A DNA stretch of 64,000 nt from Gemmatimonadota bacterium (GCA_020351775.1 CP070666.1:3315461-3379460), one strand, 5' to 3'. Shown: positions 45,588 to 55,444, counted from the stretch's first letter. Notes: generated by a model from the sequence alone, not told the origin. A program made the numbers and translations.

Positions 45588-47687
45588 TCAACCCTTCGCA
45601 GCCTCCTCCTCTTCCCGCTTCCGCTCGGCGATGATCCTCTCTGCCACGTCAGGTGGAACCTCTTGATAGCTCGAGAACTCCCAGCGGAACGTTCCTCGCC
45701 CGTGTGTCATCGAGTGCAGTTGCGTAGAGTAGCGGTACATCTCTGCTTCGGGGACAAAAGCCTTCACTTTCGTGAGCCGCTTATCAGGCTCGGTCCCGAC
45801 GATCTGGCCCCTGCGGGAAGAGAGGTCGCCCATCACATCACCAAGGTTCTCATCAGGAGTCCAGACTTCGACTTCGTGAATCGGCTCGAGGATAACCGGC
45901 TTGCAGGTTGGTGCCACGTTTCTAAAGGCAAGGATTCCCGCCATCTTGAACGCCTGCTCGCTGCTGTCGACATCATGGAAGCTGCCGTCGTAGCAGTCGG
46001 CCTTGAAATCGACGACTGGGGCCCCAGCGAGCACACCGCGCTCGGCCGCTTCCCTGATACCCTTGTCAACGGCCGGAACGTACTTCGCGGGGATAGCACC
46101 TCCGACAATCGATTTGGAGAACTCGTAACCAGCACCGCGATCTAGCGGCTCGATGCGAATCCTGCAGTCACCATATTGGCCGCGACCGCCTGTCTGCTTC
46201 TTGTGTTTCCCCTGCCCCTCGCCCTTGCCCTTGAACGTCTCGCGGTATGCGACCTTGGGCTTCCCCAGTTCCGCGTGAACGCCAAACTTACGTTCCAGCC
46301 GTTTGACCACCACCTCAAGATGGCGCTCACCCCTTCCACTGATCAGCGTTTGCCGCAGCTCGGCACTGTACGTGTGGTCGAAGGTGGGATCCTCGTCGTG
46401 CAAACGCTGCAGTCCCATTGACAGCTTGTCTTCCTCACCGCGCTTGGTGACCGCCACCGATAGCACGATGAGAGGTGCCGGAAACGGAATCTTCTTGAGG
46501 ACGATGGGCGTCCCCTGGGTGGACAGCGTGTCATTGGTGTGGGTGTCGCGTAGTTTCGCAACGACGCCAATGTCGCCAGCGTGTAGTTCGGGCACCTCGA
46601 CACGGTCCTTACCCTGAGCCACCGACAAGTGGTTGAGCTTCTCCAGTGACTCCCGCGGCGCGTTGTAGATGTCTGCGCCATTGCCGACCCTACCCGAATA
46701 GATCCGGAAGAGCGTGACTTCTCCCACGTGTGGCTCAGAGACGGTTTTGAATACCTGGGCCACCAACGGTCCGCCATCACTCGCATCCAAACTGACATCC
46801 GCAGCGTCTCCCCACGTCTTTGCGGCTACTGGCGGGCACTCAGTGGGAGCGGGAACGAGTTCCACGTGTTTGGTCAGCAGCGCCCGTGTCCCGTACGTGC
46901 TCTGCGCAGAGCAACACAGCAGCGGGTATAGCTCTCCGCGAAGCATACCTGCCTTCATTGCAGCAATTGCTTCATCGCGCGAGATCTCGTCGCCGCCCAG
47001 GTAGCGTTCCAGCAACGCATCATCCGTCGTGGCAATGGTCTCGATCAGGTCCTGAGAGTATTGCTCCAGTCGGTCGGCATACTCGTCGGGAACGTCAACT
47101 TCATCGTACTCGCCGGTCTTGGTGCCCTTCTTGAAAATGTGGCAACGCTTCGAGAACAAATTGACGATCCCGTGGAAGTCGGGGCCTTCACCAACGGGAA
47201 TCTCGATCGGCACCACTTTCGCACTGAGATTCTTCTTGATGTCCTGGTAGATCCGCTCGAAGTCAGCGTGCTCTTTGTCCAACATAGAGAGGACGGGCAA
47301 GCGTGGGATCCCGCGATCTCCGGCGTACTCCCACACTTTCTCGGTGCCGACCTCGACACCGGCAGTGGCTCCGACAACCACCAGAGCGGCATCGGCGGCG
47401 TAGACACCGGCCAACGCATCACCCGTAAAGTCGAGATACCCGGGAGTGTCGATCAGGTTGATCTTCGTGTCCATCCACTCGGCATGGGCCAGCGCCAAGC
47501 TGATGGAGTACTGCCGTTCGATATCGTCGGGAGTGTAATCAGTGAGTGCCGTTCCATCGGGGACCGAACCATGTCTCTTGCTGCTACCGGCCACGAATGC
47601 GAGGGCATCAACCAGGGTGGTCTTACCGCTCGCACCGTGGCCTACTACCGCCACGTTACGGATAGCTTCACTTCCATAGACACGCAT
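45588..47687 (-). CDS. Elongation factor G-like translational GTPase
   Basis: A 699-residue EF-G paralogue with all five domains. G1 is VVGHGASGKTTLVD and G3 is LIDTPGYLDF. The G4 site, normally NKxD, reads SMLDKEHAD, so Asn and Lys are replaced and only Asp remains. Domain IV begins around TFKGKGEGQGKHKKQTGGRGQYGDC, and the C-terminus has the domain V pattern. This matches the FusA2-type or EF-G-like group rather than the main fusA gene, which would sit with rpsL/rpsG/tuf. ATG 47687 is set by AGGAGGT at 47695-47701; the frame upstream is not supported. It may work in recycling or under stress; function not proven. Confidence 0.9.
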   Translation of the reverse strand: MRVYGSEAIRNVAVVGHGASGKTTLVDALAFVAGSSKRHGSVPDGTALTDYTPDDIERQYSISLALAHAEWMDTKINLIDTPGYLDFTGDALAGVYAADAALVVVGATAGVEVGTEKVWEYAGDRGIPRLPVLSMLDKEHADFERIYQDIKKNLSAKVVPIEIPVGEGPDFHGIVNLFSKRCHIFKKGTKTGEYDEVDVPDEYADRLEQYSQDLIETIATTDDALLERYLGGDEISRDEAIAAMKAGMLRGELYPLLCCSAQSTYGTRALLTKHVELVPAPTECPPVAAKTWGDAADVSLDASDGGPLVAQVFKTVSEPHVGEVTLFRIYSGRVGNGADIYNAPRESLEKLNHLSVAQGKDRVEVPELHAGDIGVVAKLRDTHTNDTLSTQGTPIVLKKIPFPAPLIVLSVAVTKRGEEDKLSMGLQRLHDEDPTFDHTYSAELRQTLISGRGERHLEVVVKRLERKFGVHAELGKPKVAYRETFKGKGEGQGKHKKQTGGRGQYGDCRIRIEPLDRGAGYEFSKSIVGGAIPAKYVPAVDKGIREAAERGVLAGAPVVDFKADCYDGSFHDVDSSEQAFKMAGILAFRNVAPTCKPVILEPIHEVEVWTPDENLGDVMGDLSSRRGQIVGTEPDKRLTKVKAFVPEAEMYRYSTQLHSMTHGRGTFRWEFSSYQEVPPDVAERIIAERKREEEEAAKG

Positions 47688-47860
47688 GTGTCGCACCTCC
47701 TGAACAAGGGACCGTGAACATCGCAGGGTGGGACACGATATGTCAAATCTGCACCGTACGGCCGCCCAACCGCGAGCTGAGTGACAGCCCAAGCTTGCGG
47801 TGCCCCTATCTCCCCACTCACGATCGGTTACATTGGTCCCACGAAAACCGCGAGAATGCC

Positions 47861-49261
47861 GTGGACTCAGTTGCACACCTCTTGGTCGAGCTAGTCCAAG
47901 CAGCGCTGCGCCCGCAGGAGACGTCACATTTCCTACAGGAGGCAGCGACTGTCATCAGTCGATGGGCAGGGAGCATCCCCGTGTCGATCGAGTATCGCAT
48001 CGGAGAGAAGCGAAACTCGGCTACCAGTGGTCCAGCACCACGAGAAGGAGAGATTCCGCAAACCGCCTCCTGGACCGACAGGGAGACCGGCACAAGCATA
48101 ACGGCCCAGCTCTGCTGGGCATCGGATCCCGCCCCGAGGCCCACCATCAATGCGATCTTGGCGGTAGCGAATGCGCTGGCGGCACTACTCGAACGATGCC
48201 GGGGGGTCGAACGGCCCAGCACGATCGCCAAGAGCATCGTGGAAGCAAGCCCCTGGCCGACAGCTCTGATCGACAGCGATGGCCGTGTGCTGATCGCCAA
48301 CCGTGCCTTTGTCGCTCTGACCGGCGTCGCAGCCGATTGGACGGAGGCCGGAAGCCCTCCGCTCTTGGCGCCGGCTCTCGTCGAGGCCGAGCCGCTCGTT
48401 CACGCTTTAGAGCTGGCCGCCCACGGCGCTCGATGGGAGGGTGGCGTAACAGTCTGCCACCAAGAAAATCGGCGCTCCTGTGAAGCCGTAGTTACGAAGA
48501 TCGTCGGCCAGCACCCCGATCGGCTCCTCCTGACCCTGCACGACCGCACCGACCAACTGAGGGTCCAGAGAGAGGCCATAGCCCGCGAGAAGCTCGCCAC
48601 CGCCGGTGAGATCGCCAGTGGGGTGGCTCACGAGGTCAACAACCCGCTAGCCGCTATCCGCATCGAAGCGGAACTGCTGGCGGGCAGTACGGCCGATCCT
48701 GAGACAGCTGATTCGGCCCGAGTGATAATCAGGGAGGTCGATCGCGCGTCGCACATAGCGAAGACGTTGATCCACCTAACGCGCAGATCGGACCGCGAAC
48801 TTCATGGAGTGCAAGTGAACGACCTCTTGCAGGAGGTGCTCGACCTTCGATCCCAGCTGGACAACTGGCGGCGCATCGACCTGAGGCGCGAACTCGACCC
48901 CGCACTCCCGCCCGTCATCGGGCCTATTGCCGATCTCAGACAGGTCTTCTTCAACCTCGTGGTGAACGCCGAGGACGCGGTGCAAGGAGCGGCCGAAGCG
49001 GTGATTGAGGTGCGATCGGAGCTGGCCGGATCCGCGGTCCGCATCAGCATCTCGGACTCAGGGCCCGGTGTACCCGTGGAGCTGCACCAGCGCATATTCG
49101 ACCCGTTCTTCACGACAAAAGATCCGGACAAGGGGTCTGGGCTAGGACTCAGCTTGAGCAACAGCGTTGTAGCCGAGTTGGGTGGCAAGATCTGGGTGGA
49201 GGACAGTCCCCTGGGAGGCGCTCGCTTCGTAATAGAGCTGGCTCACGGCCAAGGCCAGTGA
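47861..49261 (+). CDS. PAS-domain sensor histidine kinase, soluble
   Basis: About 466 residues. The N-terminal 110 residues resemble a GAF-type fold (HFLQEAATVISRWAG, VSIEYRIGEKR). A PAS domain follows (SPWPTALIDSDGRVLIANRAFVALTG). The H-box is ASGVAHEVNNPLAAI with phospho-acceptor His, the N-box NLVVNAEDAV, then SDSGPGVP and a TTKDPDKGSGLGLSLS G2 region. There is no transmembrane segment, so it senses a cytoplasmic cue. GTG 47861 is preferred over ATG 47714, because the extra N-terminal residues look noncoding (many Cys and Trp). No response regulator is adjacent. Confidence 0.88.
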   Translation: MDSVAHLLVELVQAALRPQETSHFLQEAATVISRWAGSIPVSIEYRIGEKRNSATSGPAPREGEIPQTASWTDRETGTSITAQLCWASDPAPRPTINAILAVANALAALLERCRGVERPSTIAKSIVEASPWPTALIDSDGRVLIANRAFVALTGVAADWTEAGSPPLLAPALVEAEPLVHALELAAHGARWEGGVTVCHQENRRSCEAVVTKIVGQHPDRLLLTLHDRTDQLRVQREAIAREKLATAGEIASGVAHEVNNPLAAIRIEAELLAGSTADPETADSARVIIREVDRASHIAKTLIHLTRRSDRELHGVQVNDLLQEVLDLRSQLDNWRRIDLRRELDPALPPVIGPIADLRQVFFNLVVNAEDAVQGAAEAVIEVRSELAGSAVRISISDSGPGVPVELHQRIFDPFFTTKDPDKGSGLGLSLSNSVVAELGGKIWVEDSPLGGARFVIELAHGQGQ

Positions 49262-49478
49262 CCCAGTCGGGAGCACAACTCCCCGCCCCGGCGCATCATC
49301 CCTTTTGCAGCCCTGGCAGTAGAGTGCTTCTGGACCCACCTGGCACACGGAAGCTTGTGGCAGTGAGCTGGTAACCGACTGCCCGCGGCGGTCCATTTCT
49401 TCGCGTTCCTCTTTCTCGCGGCTGCTGGTGGTAGTAGCTTCAGCACCACACCGTTCTGAACATAAAAGGACTCCTGAA

Positions 49479-50057
49479 TTGAATCGCATTCTCTGGGCAG
49501 CGCTTGTCGGATTGGCTTTGGCGACCCAAGCTCAGCCGCTGAAGGCTCAGAGTGGAGCGCTCGCCCTGTTTGGGTACGGCGGACGAGACCTGCCGCTGAG
49601 CAACCTAGATGAGGAGGGAGACCACCTCCGCGCCGACTGGATGGCGGGAGGCGGGGTGGCTGTTCAGCTGAGTACCAACTTCGCTGTCAGAGGCTCCTTC
49701 GCCATCGTTGAAAACGGCTGGGAGGGTACCAGTCTTGAGGTATCCGATTCTACGTTCAAGCGGACATTCGTGAGCCTCGATCTTCAGGCGGGCGCACCCC
49801 TGGCATCCGGCTTTGTTCCCTATTTCATTGCGGGAGCCGGATGGGTGAAGATCGATCCGCAGGAAGCCGCTCTGGAGCAGTTCAACAAGTTCGCGGCGCG
49901 CTTCGGAACCGGCGTCAACTATGTGATCGACAACAGCTTCCTTGCACTGATCCTCGAACTTGATACCTGGATTTACCACCTGGGCGGGCTTGGATACAAT
50001 CGGGTCCAGTACGACATCACCATCATAGCTGGGCTGGCGGTCGCAGTACCGCTGTGA
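49479..50057 (+). CDS. Outer-membrane beta-barrel protein (OmpA/OprF-barrel-like size)
   Basis: A 192-residue exported protein. TTG 49479 gives a clean signal peptide (NRILWAALVGLALATQAQPLKAQ) and has AAAGGA eight bases upstream; the frame from 49428 does not. The mature part has eight or so amphipathic strands (GALALFGYGGRDLPLSN, VAVQLSTNFAVRGSFAIVENG, FVPYFIAGAGWVKID, FGTGVNYVIDNSFLALILELDT) and ends in a hydrophobic strand with terminal Leu. It is a small 8-stranded barrel by size. The role is unknown. Confidence 0.8.
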   Translation: MNRILWAALVGLALATQAQPLKAQSGALALFGYGGRDLPLSNLDEEGDHLRADWMAGGGVAVQLSTNFAVRGSFAIVENGWEGTSLEVSDSTFKRTFVSLDLQAGAPLASGFVPYFIAGAGWVKIDPQEAALEQFNKFAARFGTGVNYVIDNSFLALILELDTWIYHLGGLGYNRVQYDITIIAGLAVAVPL

Positions 50058-50097
50058 TGGTGGCAGGTCAGCCCTGGGTAGTCGGTTGGGGGCACGT

Positions 50098-50268
50098 TCA
50101 ACGGCGGGACAGAGTCAACAGGATCGCGTTTGCGAGGCCCAAGAGAATCAGTGCCAGGCCCAGTCTCCCCTGCCGCTCGGTAAACTTCGCGGCTCCGGCC
50201 AGTATGAAGAAGACCACGGCGAGCGCCATGAGCCAATCGCCAGCGCTCCAGGAACGCCAGATCACCAT
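50098..50268 (-). CDS. Small two-helix membrane protein
   Basis: A 56-residue protein with two hydrophobic helices (WLMALAVVFFILAGAA and LGLALILLGLANAILLTL) separated by a short basic loop (KFTERQGR). ATG 50268 has GGAGG only two bases before it. GTG 50265 would be five bases away and may be the true start. It lies convergent to the barrel gene. Such small proteins are often regulators of larger membrane complexes, but nothing shows its partner. Modest support. Confidence 0.5.
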   Translation of the reverse strand: MVIWRSWSAGDWLMALAVVFFILAGAAKFTERQGRLGLALILLGLANAILLTLSRR

Positions 50269-50500
50269 ATCCTCCCGTGGGTGGATGGTTGTGTGCCTGT
50301 GTAAGGTAGTACGTAGACCCACGCGGTCCCAATGACCGAACGCGGAGTGCGGCCGTGGCAGGCGACCGGTGGACCCTGGCTCATTTCCCAAGAAGCTCCT
50401 TGAGGACCGCCGCAATTGGCGTTAACCTGACGCACATCTGCCCTTGACAGACCGCCATCTGCATGCTGGGGGCGCGTCATCCGTATCGCGGAGGCCGACC

Positions 50501-51382
50501 ATGCTGCACAAGTGTACCGTGGCTGGGGTCGACGATAGTCCTGAAGGTGTCCGCTCGGCCAAGGTGGCGTGGGCGATCGCACAGGCTGCCGGAGTCGAGT
50601 GTTGTCTGGTACACGCCGCACGTGAGTATTGGGCGACCTCCGGAGGGACCGACATTCCGATAGACGTAGGAGCAATGAACCAGGCTGTTCTCCAGATTGC
50701 CCAAGAGAGACTCACTGAGGCGCTAGGCCCCACGATTCCACCTGAGGCCGTATCCCATCTGGAGGTGAGGCTGGGGCGGGCTGCCGTGCTGATCCGTGAG
50801 GTCGTGACCGAACGCGGTGCGGGCCTCGTGGTTCTTGGTGCCAAGCATCACCCCGCAGTCACGCGATGGATAGGCGGCAGCACGGTACACAATGTCGTTC
50901 GCACGTCTAAGGTGCCGGTTCTCGTATCCTGTATGGAAGACGCGCACGTGAGGCGTGTTCTGGCGGCCGTAGACGTGTCCTACGCAGCCGCTACAACTGT
51001 GGCTGAGGCGATTGATTTTGCCGGGCTATGGGGCGCGGAACTGCGAATCGTACATGTGGTTGAGCCCCTACCGCTGATTGCCGCTCTGCCCATCGCCATG
51101 GACCAAGAGGCCTACTACCGTCTTTCCGAAGAGCAGTTCACCGGGGCAGTATCTCGCCTCACTGAGGGCACTGATGCTTCTCTGGTGGTTCGGCGTGGGG
51201 CTGCCGATCAATGCGTATCCGAGGAGGTGGAGCAGTGGAATGCGGACGTGCTGGTAGTGGGGTCACACGGAAAGGGATGGGTTGACAGGCTGCTGGTGGG
51301 AAGCACAACGGAGCGCCTGTTGAACCACCTGCCCACGTCCACCCTTGTGGTGCCCGTGTCGGCTCCACAAGATTCACGATGA
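50501..51382 (+). CDS. Universal stress protein, tandem UspA domains
   Basis: A 293-residue protein of two fused UspA domains. Domain 1 (about 1-145) begins KCTVAGVDDSPEG and ends VPVLVS. Domain 2 (about 150-290) begins VRRVLAAVDVSYAA and holds the ATP-binding pattern GSHGKGWVDRLLVGSTTERLL (G-x2-G-x9-G-S). The corresponding site in domain 1 (GAKHHPAVTRWIGGST) is altered, so only the second half probably binds ATP. GGAGG seven bases before ATG 50501 supports the start. It begins a run of stress-signalling genes (UspA, CBS, GAF kinase, OmpR regulator, HAMP kinase). Confidence 0.92.
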   Translation: MLHKCTVAGVDDSPEGVRSAKVAWAIAQAAGVECCLVHAAREYWATSGGTDIPIDVGAMNQAVLQIAQERLTEALGPTIPPEAVSHLEVRLGRAAVLIREVVTERGAGLVVLGAKHHPAVTRWIGGSTVHNVVRTSKVPVLVSCMEDAHVRRVLAAVDVSYAAATTVAEAIDFAGLWGAELRIVHVVEPLPLIAALPIAMDQEAYYRLSEEQFTGAVSRLTEGTDASLVVRRGAADQCVSEEVEQWNADVLVVGSHGKGWVDRLLVGSTTERLLNHLPTSTLVVPVSAPQDSR

Positions 51383-51427
51383 GCATCACGCACATGAGAG
51401 CCCTCACAGCCGCTCACAGCAACTAGT

Positions 51428-51829
51428 ATGAGAGTCGCCGACTTGATGGAGACAGACCTGCAAGTGGTCCAAGAAGACATCACAGTGGCCGAGGCTGTTG
51501 TCACTCTGGCCGAGGGCCACATCCGTGGCCTACCGGTGGTAGACCGACAGAATCGGATGGTGGGCGTCATATCCACCAGCGATGTGCTTGAGGCAGCCGC
51601 CGAGTGTGGCGACGCGGAAGAACGGAACGCGCTCTTCGAGCGGACAATTGTTGGAGAAGTCATGACATCTCGGCCCAAGACGATCAGTCCCGATGCCGAC
51701 GTGAAGGAGGCTGCGAAGCAGATGCTCGAGCTCGAAGTACACCGGCTCTTCGTGGAACAAGGGGGCGAGCTAGTCGGGGTGATCTCACAGAGCGACATCG
51801 TGCGGGCCGTGGCCACCGCTAGGATCTAG
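51428..51829 (+). CDS. CBS-domain pair protein
   Basis: A 133-residue protein made of two CBS motifs forming one Bateman module: VADLMETDLQVVQEDITVAEAV with GLPVVDRQNRMVGVISTSDVLE, and VGEVMTSRPKTISPDADVKEAAK with LFVEQGGELVGVISQSDIVRAV. Such modules bind AMP, ATP or related nucleotides and report energy state. It lies 45 bases after the UspA gene and ahead of a GAF kinase, so they may be co-transcribed. There is no attached effector domain. Confidence 0.92.
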   Translation: MRVADLMETDLQVVQEDITVAEAVVTLAEGHIRGLPVVDRQNRMVGVISTSDVLEAAAECGDAEERNALFERTIVGEVMTSRPKTISPDADVKEAAKQMLELEVHRLFVEQGGELVGVISQSDIVRAVATARI

Positions 51830-51916
51830 CCGCAGTCTCCATACCCTATCCCGCAACTCGAGACTGCAGGGGGTCGAGTCTGGAACTCTGGCCCTGCCGT
51901 CAGTACCTTGCCGACT

Positions 51917-53158
51917 ATGGTGCAGCGTAGCGACGACGATTTCGCCCGAATATGGTCCAGGATCGAGCAGCTCTCACGGGCCGCCATTCGAATTACGTCG
52001 GAGCACGAACTCGACCGCGTACTCCAGACCATCGCGGATTCTGCACGTGACGTGATCGGATCGCAATATGCGGCCCTCGCCATTCTGGATCCGAGGGGGA
52101 AGGGCGTTTCCTCGTTCGTGACCAGCGGCATTACGCCAGAGATGCATGCGAAGATCGGGTCGCCCCCAGGGGGCAGGGGCGTGTTAGGCCTGTTGACGAC
52201 TGACCCGCGTCCCGTGAGGGTGCGCAATCTCGCCGAGCACCCCGAAGCGTTTGGGTTTCCAGCATACCACCCGGTGATGCAGTCGTTCCTGGGAGTTCCG
52301 ATCCTTGGACGGGAAAACCCGATTGGTAACCTGTATCTCACTGAGAAGATAGGCGCACCAGAGTTCACTGCCGAGGACGAATCGGTTGCAGTCATGTTGG
52401 CCGGACACGCAGCAGTCGCCGTTCAGAACGCGCGCCTCTACGAAAAGGAGGCCCAGCTCCTGCAAGAACTCAAGGGAATGCAGCAGTCCCGGGATCGGTT
52501 CTACGCCATGATCAACCATGAGCTGCGCAATGCCCTGACCGCGACATACGGCTGGGCCGACCTGTGGCTGCGCAAGGCTGGGACCAACCCTCCACGTGAA
52601 GCCGTAGAGGTCCATGAGTCTGTAGAGCAGACGCTCACGCTGCTGGAAGACCTTCTGCAGCTCAGTCGCTTGGACGCCGACAAGCTGCATCCTCAAGTTC
52701 AAGACGCTGATGCACGTGAGGTGGTACGAGATGCGGTACGATCCGTGGAACCGGCGGCCACGCGCAAGAACGTTGAGATAGAGACGACCGGTGCAGATCA
52801 AGAGATTGCGTGCCGCACCGATCCACAACGCGTACGTCAGATTCTCATTAATCTCTTGACCAACGCGGTGCGCCATAGCCCTGAAGACCAGGCTATCAAC
52901 GTCGAGGTGAGACTCGACACCGACTACATGAGGTTCGACGTCGTCGATCGAGGTGAGGGCATAGCGGCAGAGGATCAGGCCGCGATATTCGAAGTGTTTG
53001 AACAGGGAAGGGAGCAGAGAGAACGTGGCACGGGTCTCGGACTCGCCTTGTCACGTCAGCTGGCTCGCCTGCTGGGAGGTGATCTCGGAGTTGAGAGCCG
53101 CTTGGGGCACGGAGCCAGGTTCATTCTGAGGTTACCCCGCTATGTAGCCGCTTCATGA
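51917..53158 (+). CDS. GAF-domain sensor histidine kinase
   Basis: A 413-residue soluble kinase. The GAF domain spans about 30-185 and has GGRGVLGLLTTDPRPVRVRN with FPAYHPVMQSFLGVPI, a pattern also seen in DevS/DosS-type oxygen or redox sensors. A short coiled coil is followed by the H-box FYAMINHELRNALTATYGW, the N-box INLLTNAVRHSP, DRGEGIAAEDQ and RGTGLGLALSRQLA. TTG 51908 is a possible earlier start. Its partner is probably the OmpR-type regulator 58 bases downstream. Whether it binds haem cannot be told. Confidence 0.9.
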   Translation: MVQRSDDDFARIWSRIEQLSRAAIRITSEHELDRVLQTIADSARDVIGSQYAALAILDPRGKGVSSFVTSGITPEMHAKIGSPPGGRGVLGLLTTDPRPVRVRNLAEHPEAFGFPAYHPVMQSFLGVPILGRENPIGNLYLTEKIGAPEFTAEDESVAVMLAGHAAVAVQNARLYEKEAQLLQELKGMQQSRDRFYAMINHELRNALTATYGWADLWLRKAGTNPPREAVEVHESVEQTLTLLEDLLQLSRLDADKLHPQVQDADAREVVRDAVRSVEPAATRKNVEIETTGADQEIACRTDPQRVRQILINLLTNAVRHSPEDQAINVEVRLDTDYMRFDVVDRGEGIAAEDQAAIFEVFEQGREQRERGTGLGLALSRQLARLLGGDLGVESRLGHGARFILRLPRYVAAS

Positions 53159-53216
53159 AGACGAATTCACAGATGATTCAGCAGGCACTAACCGCACCGT
53201 AAGTAGGGTTCGATTC

Positions 53217-53900
53217 ATGAGGGTCTTGGTAGTCGAGGACGACCGGAAGGTAGCCGGTTTCATTCAGATGGGTCTGCGAGAAGAAGGCTACGCAGTGGAT
53301 GTCGCCAAAGACGGTGAAGAGGCGACGACGCTGGCGCACGTCAACGACTACGACGCGATCATGCTCGACATAATGCTGCCTCGAAAGAACGGGCTGCAAG
53401 TCGCTGCAGAACTGCGTCGTGAAGGTCGCAAGACGCCCATACTCATGCTCACTGCCCGTGATTCGACAGAAGATATCGTGCGTGGGCTCGATGCCGGTGC
53501 AGATGACTATCTATCGAAACCGTTCAGGTTCGATGAGCTGCTAGCACGTCTGCGAGCGTTGATCAGACGCGGTGGCTCGACCCGACTGGAGAGACTCACC
53601 TATGGCCCGCTAGAGCTCAACCGCATGAAGCATCAAGCTCGCACTGGTAGCAAGGTGCTGGATCTCACGCCACGTGAGTTCCAACTGCTCGAACACTTCA
53701 TGCTGCATCCCGAGGAAGTCGTGCGGCGGACGGAGTTGCTGGAGAAGGTCTGGGACATGCACTTTGATCCCGAGAGCAACGTGGTCGATGTTCACGTCGG
53801 GAACCTCCGCCGCAAGCTACGGGAGGCAGGCTGCAGCGACCTGATTCAGACCGTGCGAGGTGTGGGGTTCTGCTTGAAGACCAACGATACTGAGATCTGA
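53217..53900 (+). CDS. OmpR-family response regulator
   Basis: A 227-residue regulator with a receiver domain (VLVVEDDRKVAGF, phosphoacceptor Asp in YDAIMLDIMLPRKNG, Lys in LSKPFRFDE). A C-terminal winged helix follows (LDLTPREFQLLEHFMLHPEEVV, VDVHVGNLRRKLREAG, IQTVRGVGFCL). Its stop overlaps the start of the HAMP histidine kinase (TGATG), so these two form the primary pair; the upstream GAF kinase may feed in too. Probable transcription factor for stress or envelope genes. Confidence 0.95.
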   Translation: MRVLVVEDDRKVAGFIQMGLREEGYAVDVAKDGEEATTLAHVNDYDAIMLDIMLPRKNGLQVAAELRREGRKTPILMLTARDSTEDIVRGLDAGADDYLSKPFRFDELLARLRALIRRGGSTRLERLTYGPLELNRMKHQARTGSKVLDLTPREFQLLEHFMLHPEEVVRRTELLEKVWDMHFDPESNVVDVHVGNLRRKLREAGCSDLIQTVRGVGFCLKTNDTEI

Positions 53901-55315
53901 TGCGTTCGCTGCGCCGCACGCTCGCGGTGCGGTTCTCCCTTACTACCTTCCTGGCTCTTCTGCTGATCTCACTGTGGGCGTTCCTGGGAACGCACTACAG
54001 CCTGAGCCGTCAAATCGACGAGTCCCTCAAGTCGACTCTCCAACTAGAAGCTGCCACCCTGGCCGCGCGGCTACCAGTGGTGTTTCAGCCCGGTTCCAAC
54101 GACCTGGATACGTTTGTGCGCCAGGTCAATCGGTTCATTACGGTACGTGATTCCGCAGGCAATGCTCTGTCGGCCAACACGGTCTTCGCTGTAAACCTGC
54201 CTGTTGACAGCGCACGCCTCAGACAGGCCCTTTCCGGAGAGCACGTGATCGCTAGCCAATCATGGAGCGGGCACCGGATTCGATCACTGTATGCGGCGGC
54301 ACCCGCGGGAAGCGTGGGGGGGGCGGCCGTCATCCAGGTGGCGGCATCACTGCAGCCGTTGGGAGAAGTTGAGCGACGGATCTTCTCTCTCATGCTGGGA
54401 ACCGTACTGCTGGGCACTGCTGCCACCATGGTGGGCGCCAGCTGGCTGGCTCGTGTGGCCGTGGCACCGGTGGCTGCAGTCACAGCGCAAGCAGAGGCCA
54501 TCACACCTGGTTCCATGGGCAACCGGATTACGGCTCACGCTGACGTAGCAGAGTTCAAGGGCCTAGTCGGAGTCCTCAATCAGATGCTGGAGAGACTGGA
54601 CGGTGCCTATCAACAGCAACGCCGCATAATCGCCGATCTAGGACATGACCTGCGCACGCCACTCACAGCGCTGCGGGGGGAACTCGAAGTTGCACTGCGG
54701 AGCGAGCGCACCACGCAAGAGTACCAGGCGGTTCTCGAAAGCTGCCTCGAAGAAGTGGAGCACCTGTCATCGATTGGAGATTCCCTAGTTCTCTTGGCCC
54801 GCATCGAAGCTGGAGATCTGCAACCCCAGCTGGCTCCAACCGACTTGGCTGACCTCGCAGCAGATGCCGTCAGGCGGATCCAGTCCCGCTCAGAAGGCCG
54901 CAGCATCACACTACACGGTGCCGGGGGTGCTGGCGCCGACGCCATGGTGGACCAGAAGATGATCGGCCTGGTGCTGGATCATCTTCTGTTCAACACGCTA
55001 CAACACACCCCAGTGAAGACCCGGGTTGATGTGACCGTTTCCAGCAGTGTGCGCAGCGTGCAGATCACGGTGGCCGACGATGGGCCGGGTATCTCGGATG
55101 ACCTGCTACCCCACCTGTTCGAGAGGCTCTACCGAGCGGATCAGGCCCGTACGCGATCGACGGGCGCCGGACTGGGGCTCACCATCTCGGCAGCCATCAT
55201 GGAAGCCCACAACGGTTCAATAAGGGCCGCGCGCAGCGAGTTCGGAGGGCTGCAGATCACACTCGACTTCCCCCGTCTGACGCAAGCCGCAGCCGGGAAC
55301 GTGGATCTTGGATAG
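53900..55315 (+). CDS. HAMP-domain membrane sensor histidine kinase
   Basis: A 471-residue inner-membrane kinase. TM1 is TTFLALLLISLWAFLGTHY and TM2 is IFSLMLGTVLLGTAATMVGASWL, with a roughly 130-residue periplasmic sensor between. A HAMP linker (VAPVAAVTAQAEAIT) follows, then the H-box IIADLGHDLRTPLTALRGE, the N-box VLDHLLFNTLQHTP, VADDGPGISDD and STGAGLGLTISAAI. Periplasmic ligand unknown. It is translationally coupled to the OmpR regulator by the TGATG overlap. Confidence 0.94.
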   Translation: MRSLRRTLAVRFSLTTFLALLLISLWAFLGTHYSLSRQIDESLKSTLQLEAATLAARLPVVFQPGSNDLDTFVRQVNRFITVRDSAGNALSANTVFAVNLPVDSARLRQALSGEHVIASQSWSGHRIRSLYAAAPAGSVGGAAVIQVAASLQPLGEVERRIFSLMLGTVLLGTAATMVGASWLARVAVAPVAAVTAQAEAITPGSMGNRITAHADVAEFKGLVGVLNQMLERLDGAYQQQRRIIADLGHDLRTPLTALRGELEVALRSERTTQEYQAVLESCLEEVEHLSSIGDSLVLLARIEAGDLQPQLAPTDLADLAADAVRRIQSRSEGRSITLHGAGGAGADAMVDQKMIGLVLDHLLFNTLQHTPVKTRVDVTVSSSVRSVQITVADDGPGISDDLLPHLFERLYRADQARTRSTGAGLGLTISAAIMEAHNGSIRAARSEFGGLQITLDFPRLTQAAAGNVDLG

Positions 55316-55444
55316 GGCTCCAGGTGTAAACTCGACAGCGCAGATTCAGGACGAATTGAGTACTTTTTCTGCCAACGCGGGAGTCGGCGCTCGCATCGCC
55401 GACGCGTGGACACCGTTCAAGTCCGTGCTCAAGGAGGTCACAAA

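Noticed and set aside
47714..47860. N-terminal extension of the PAS kinase
   Set aside because: Cys/Trp-rich, not like the family; the region is better read as the divergent promoter area with the EF-G-like gene.
49142..49489. Minus-strand ORF of 115 codons behind the PAS kinase gene
   Set aside because: Mostly antisense to the kinase 3' end; no start support, no domain, and its composition looks like a shadow frame.
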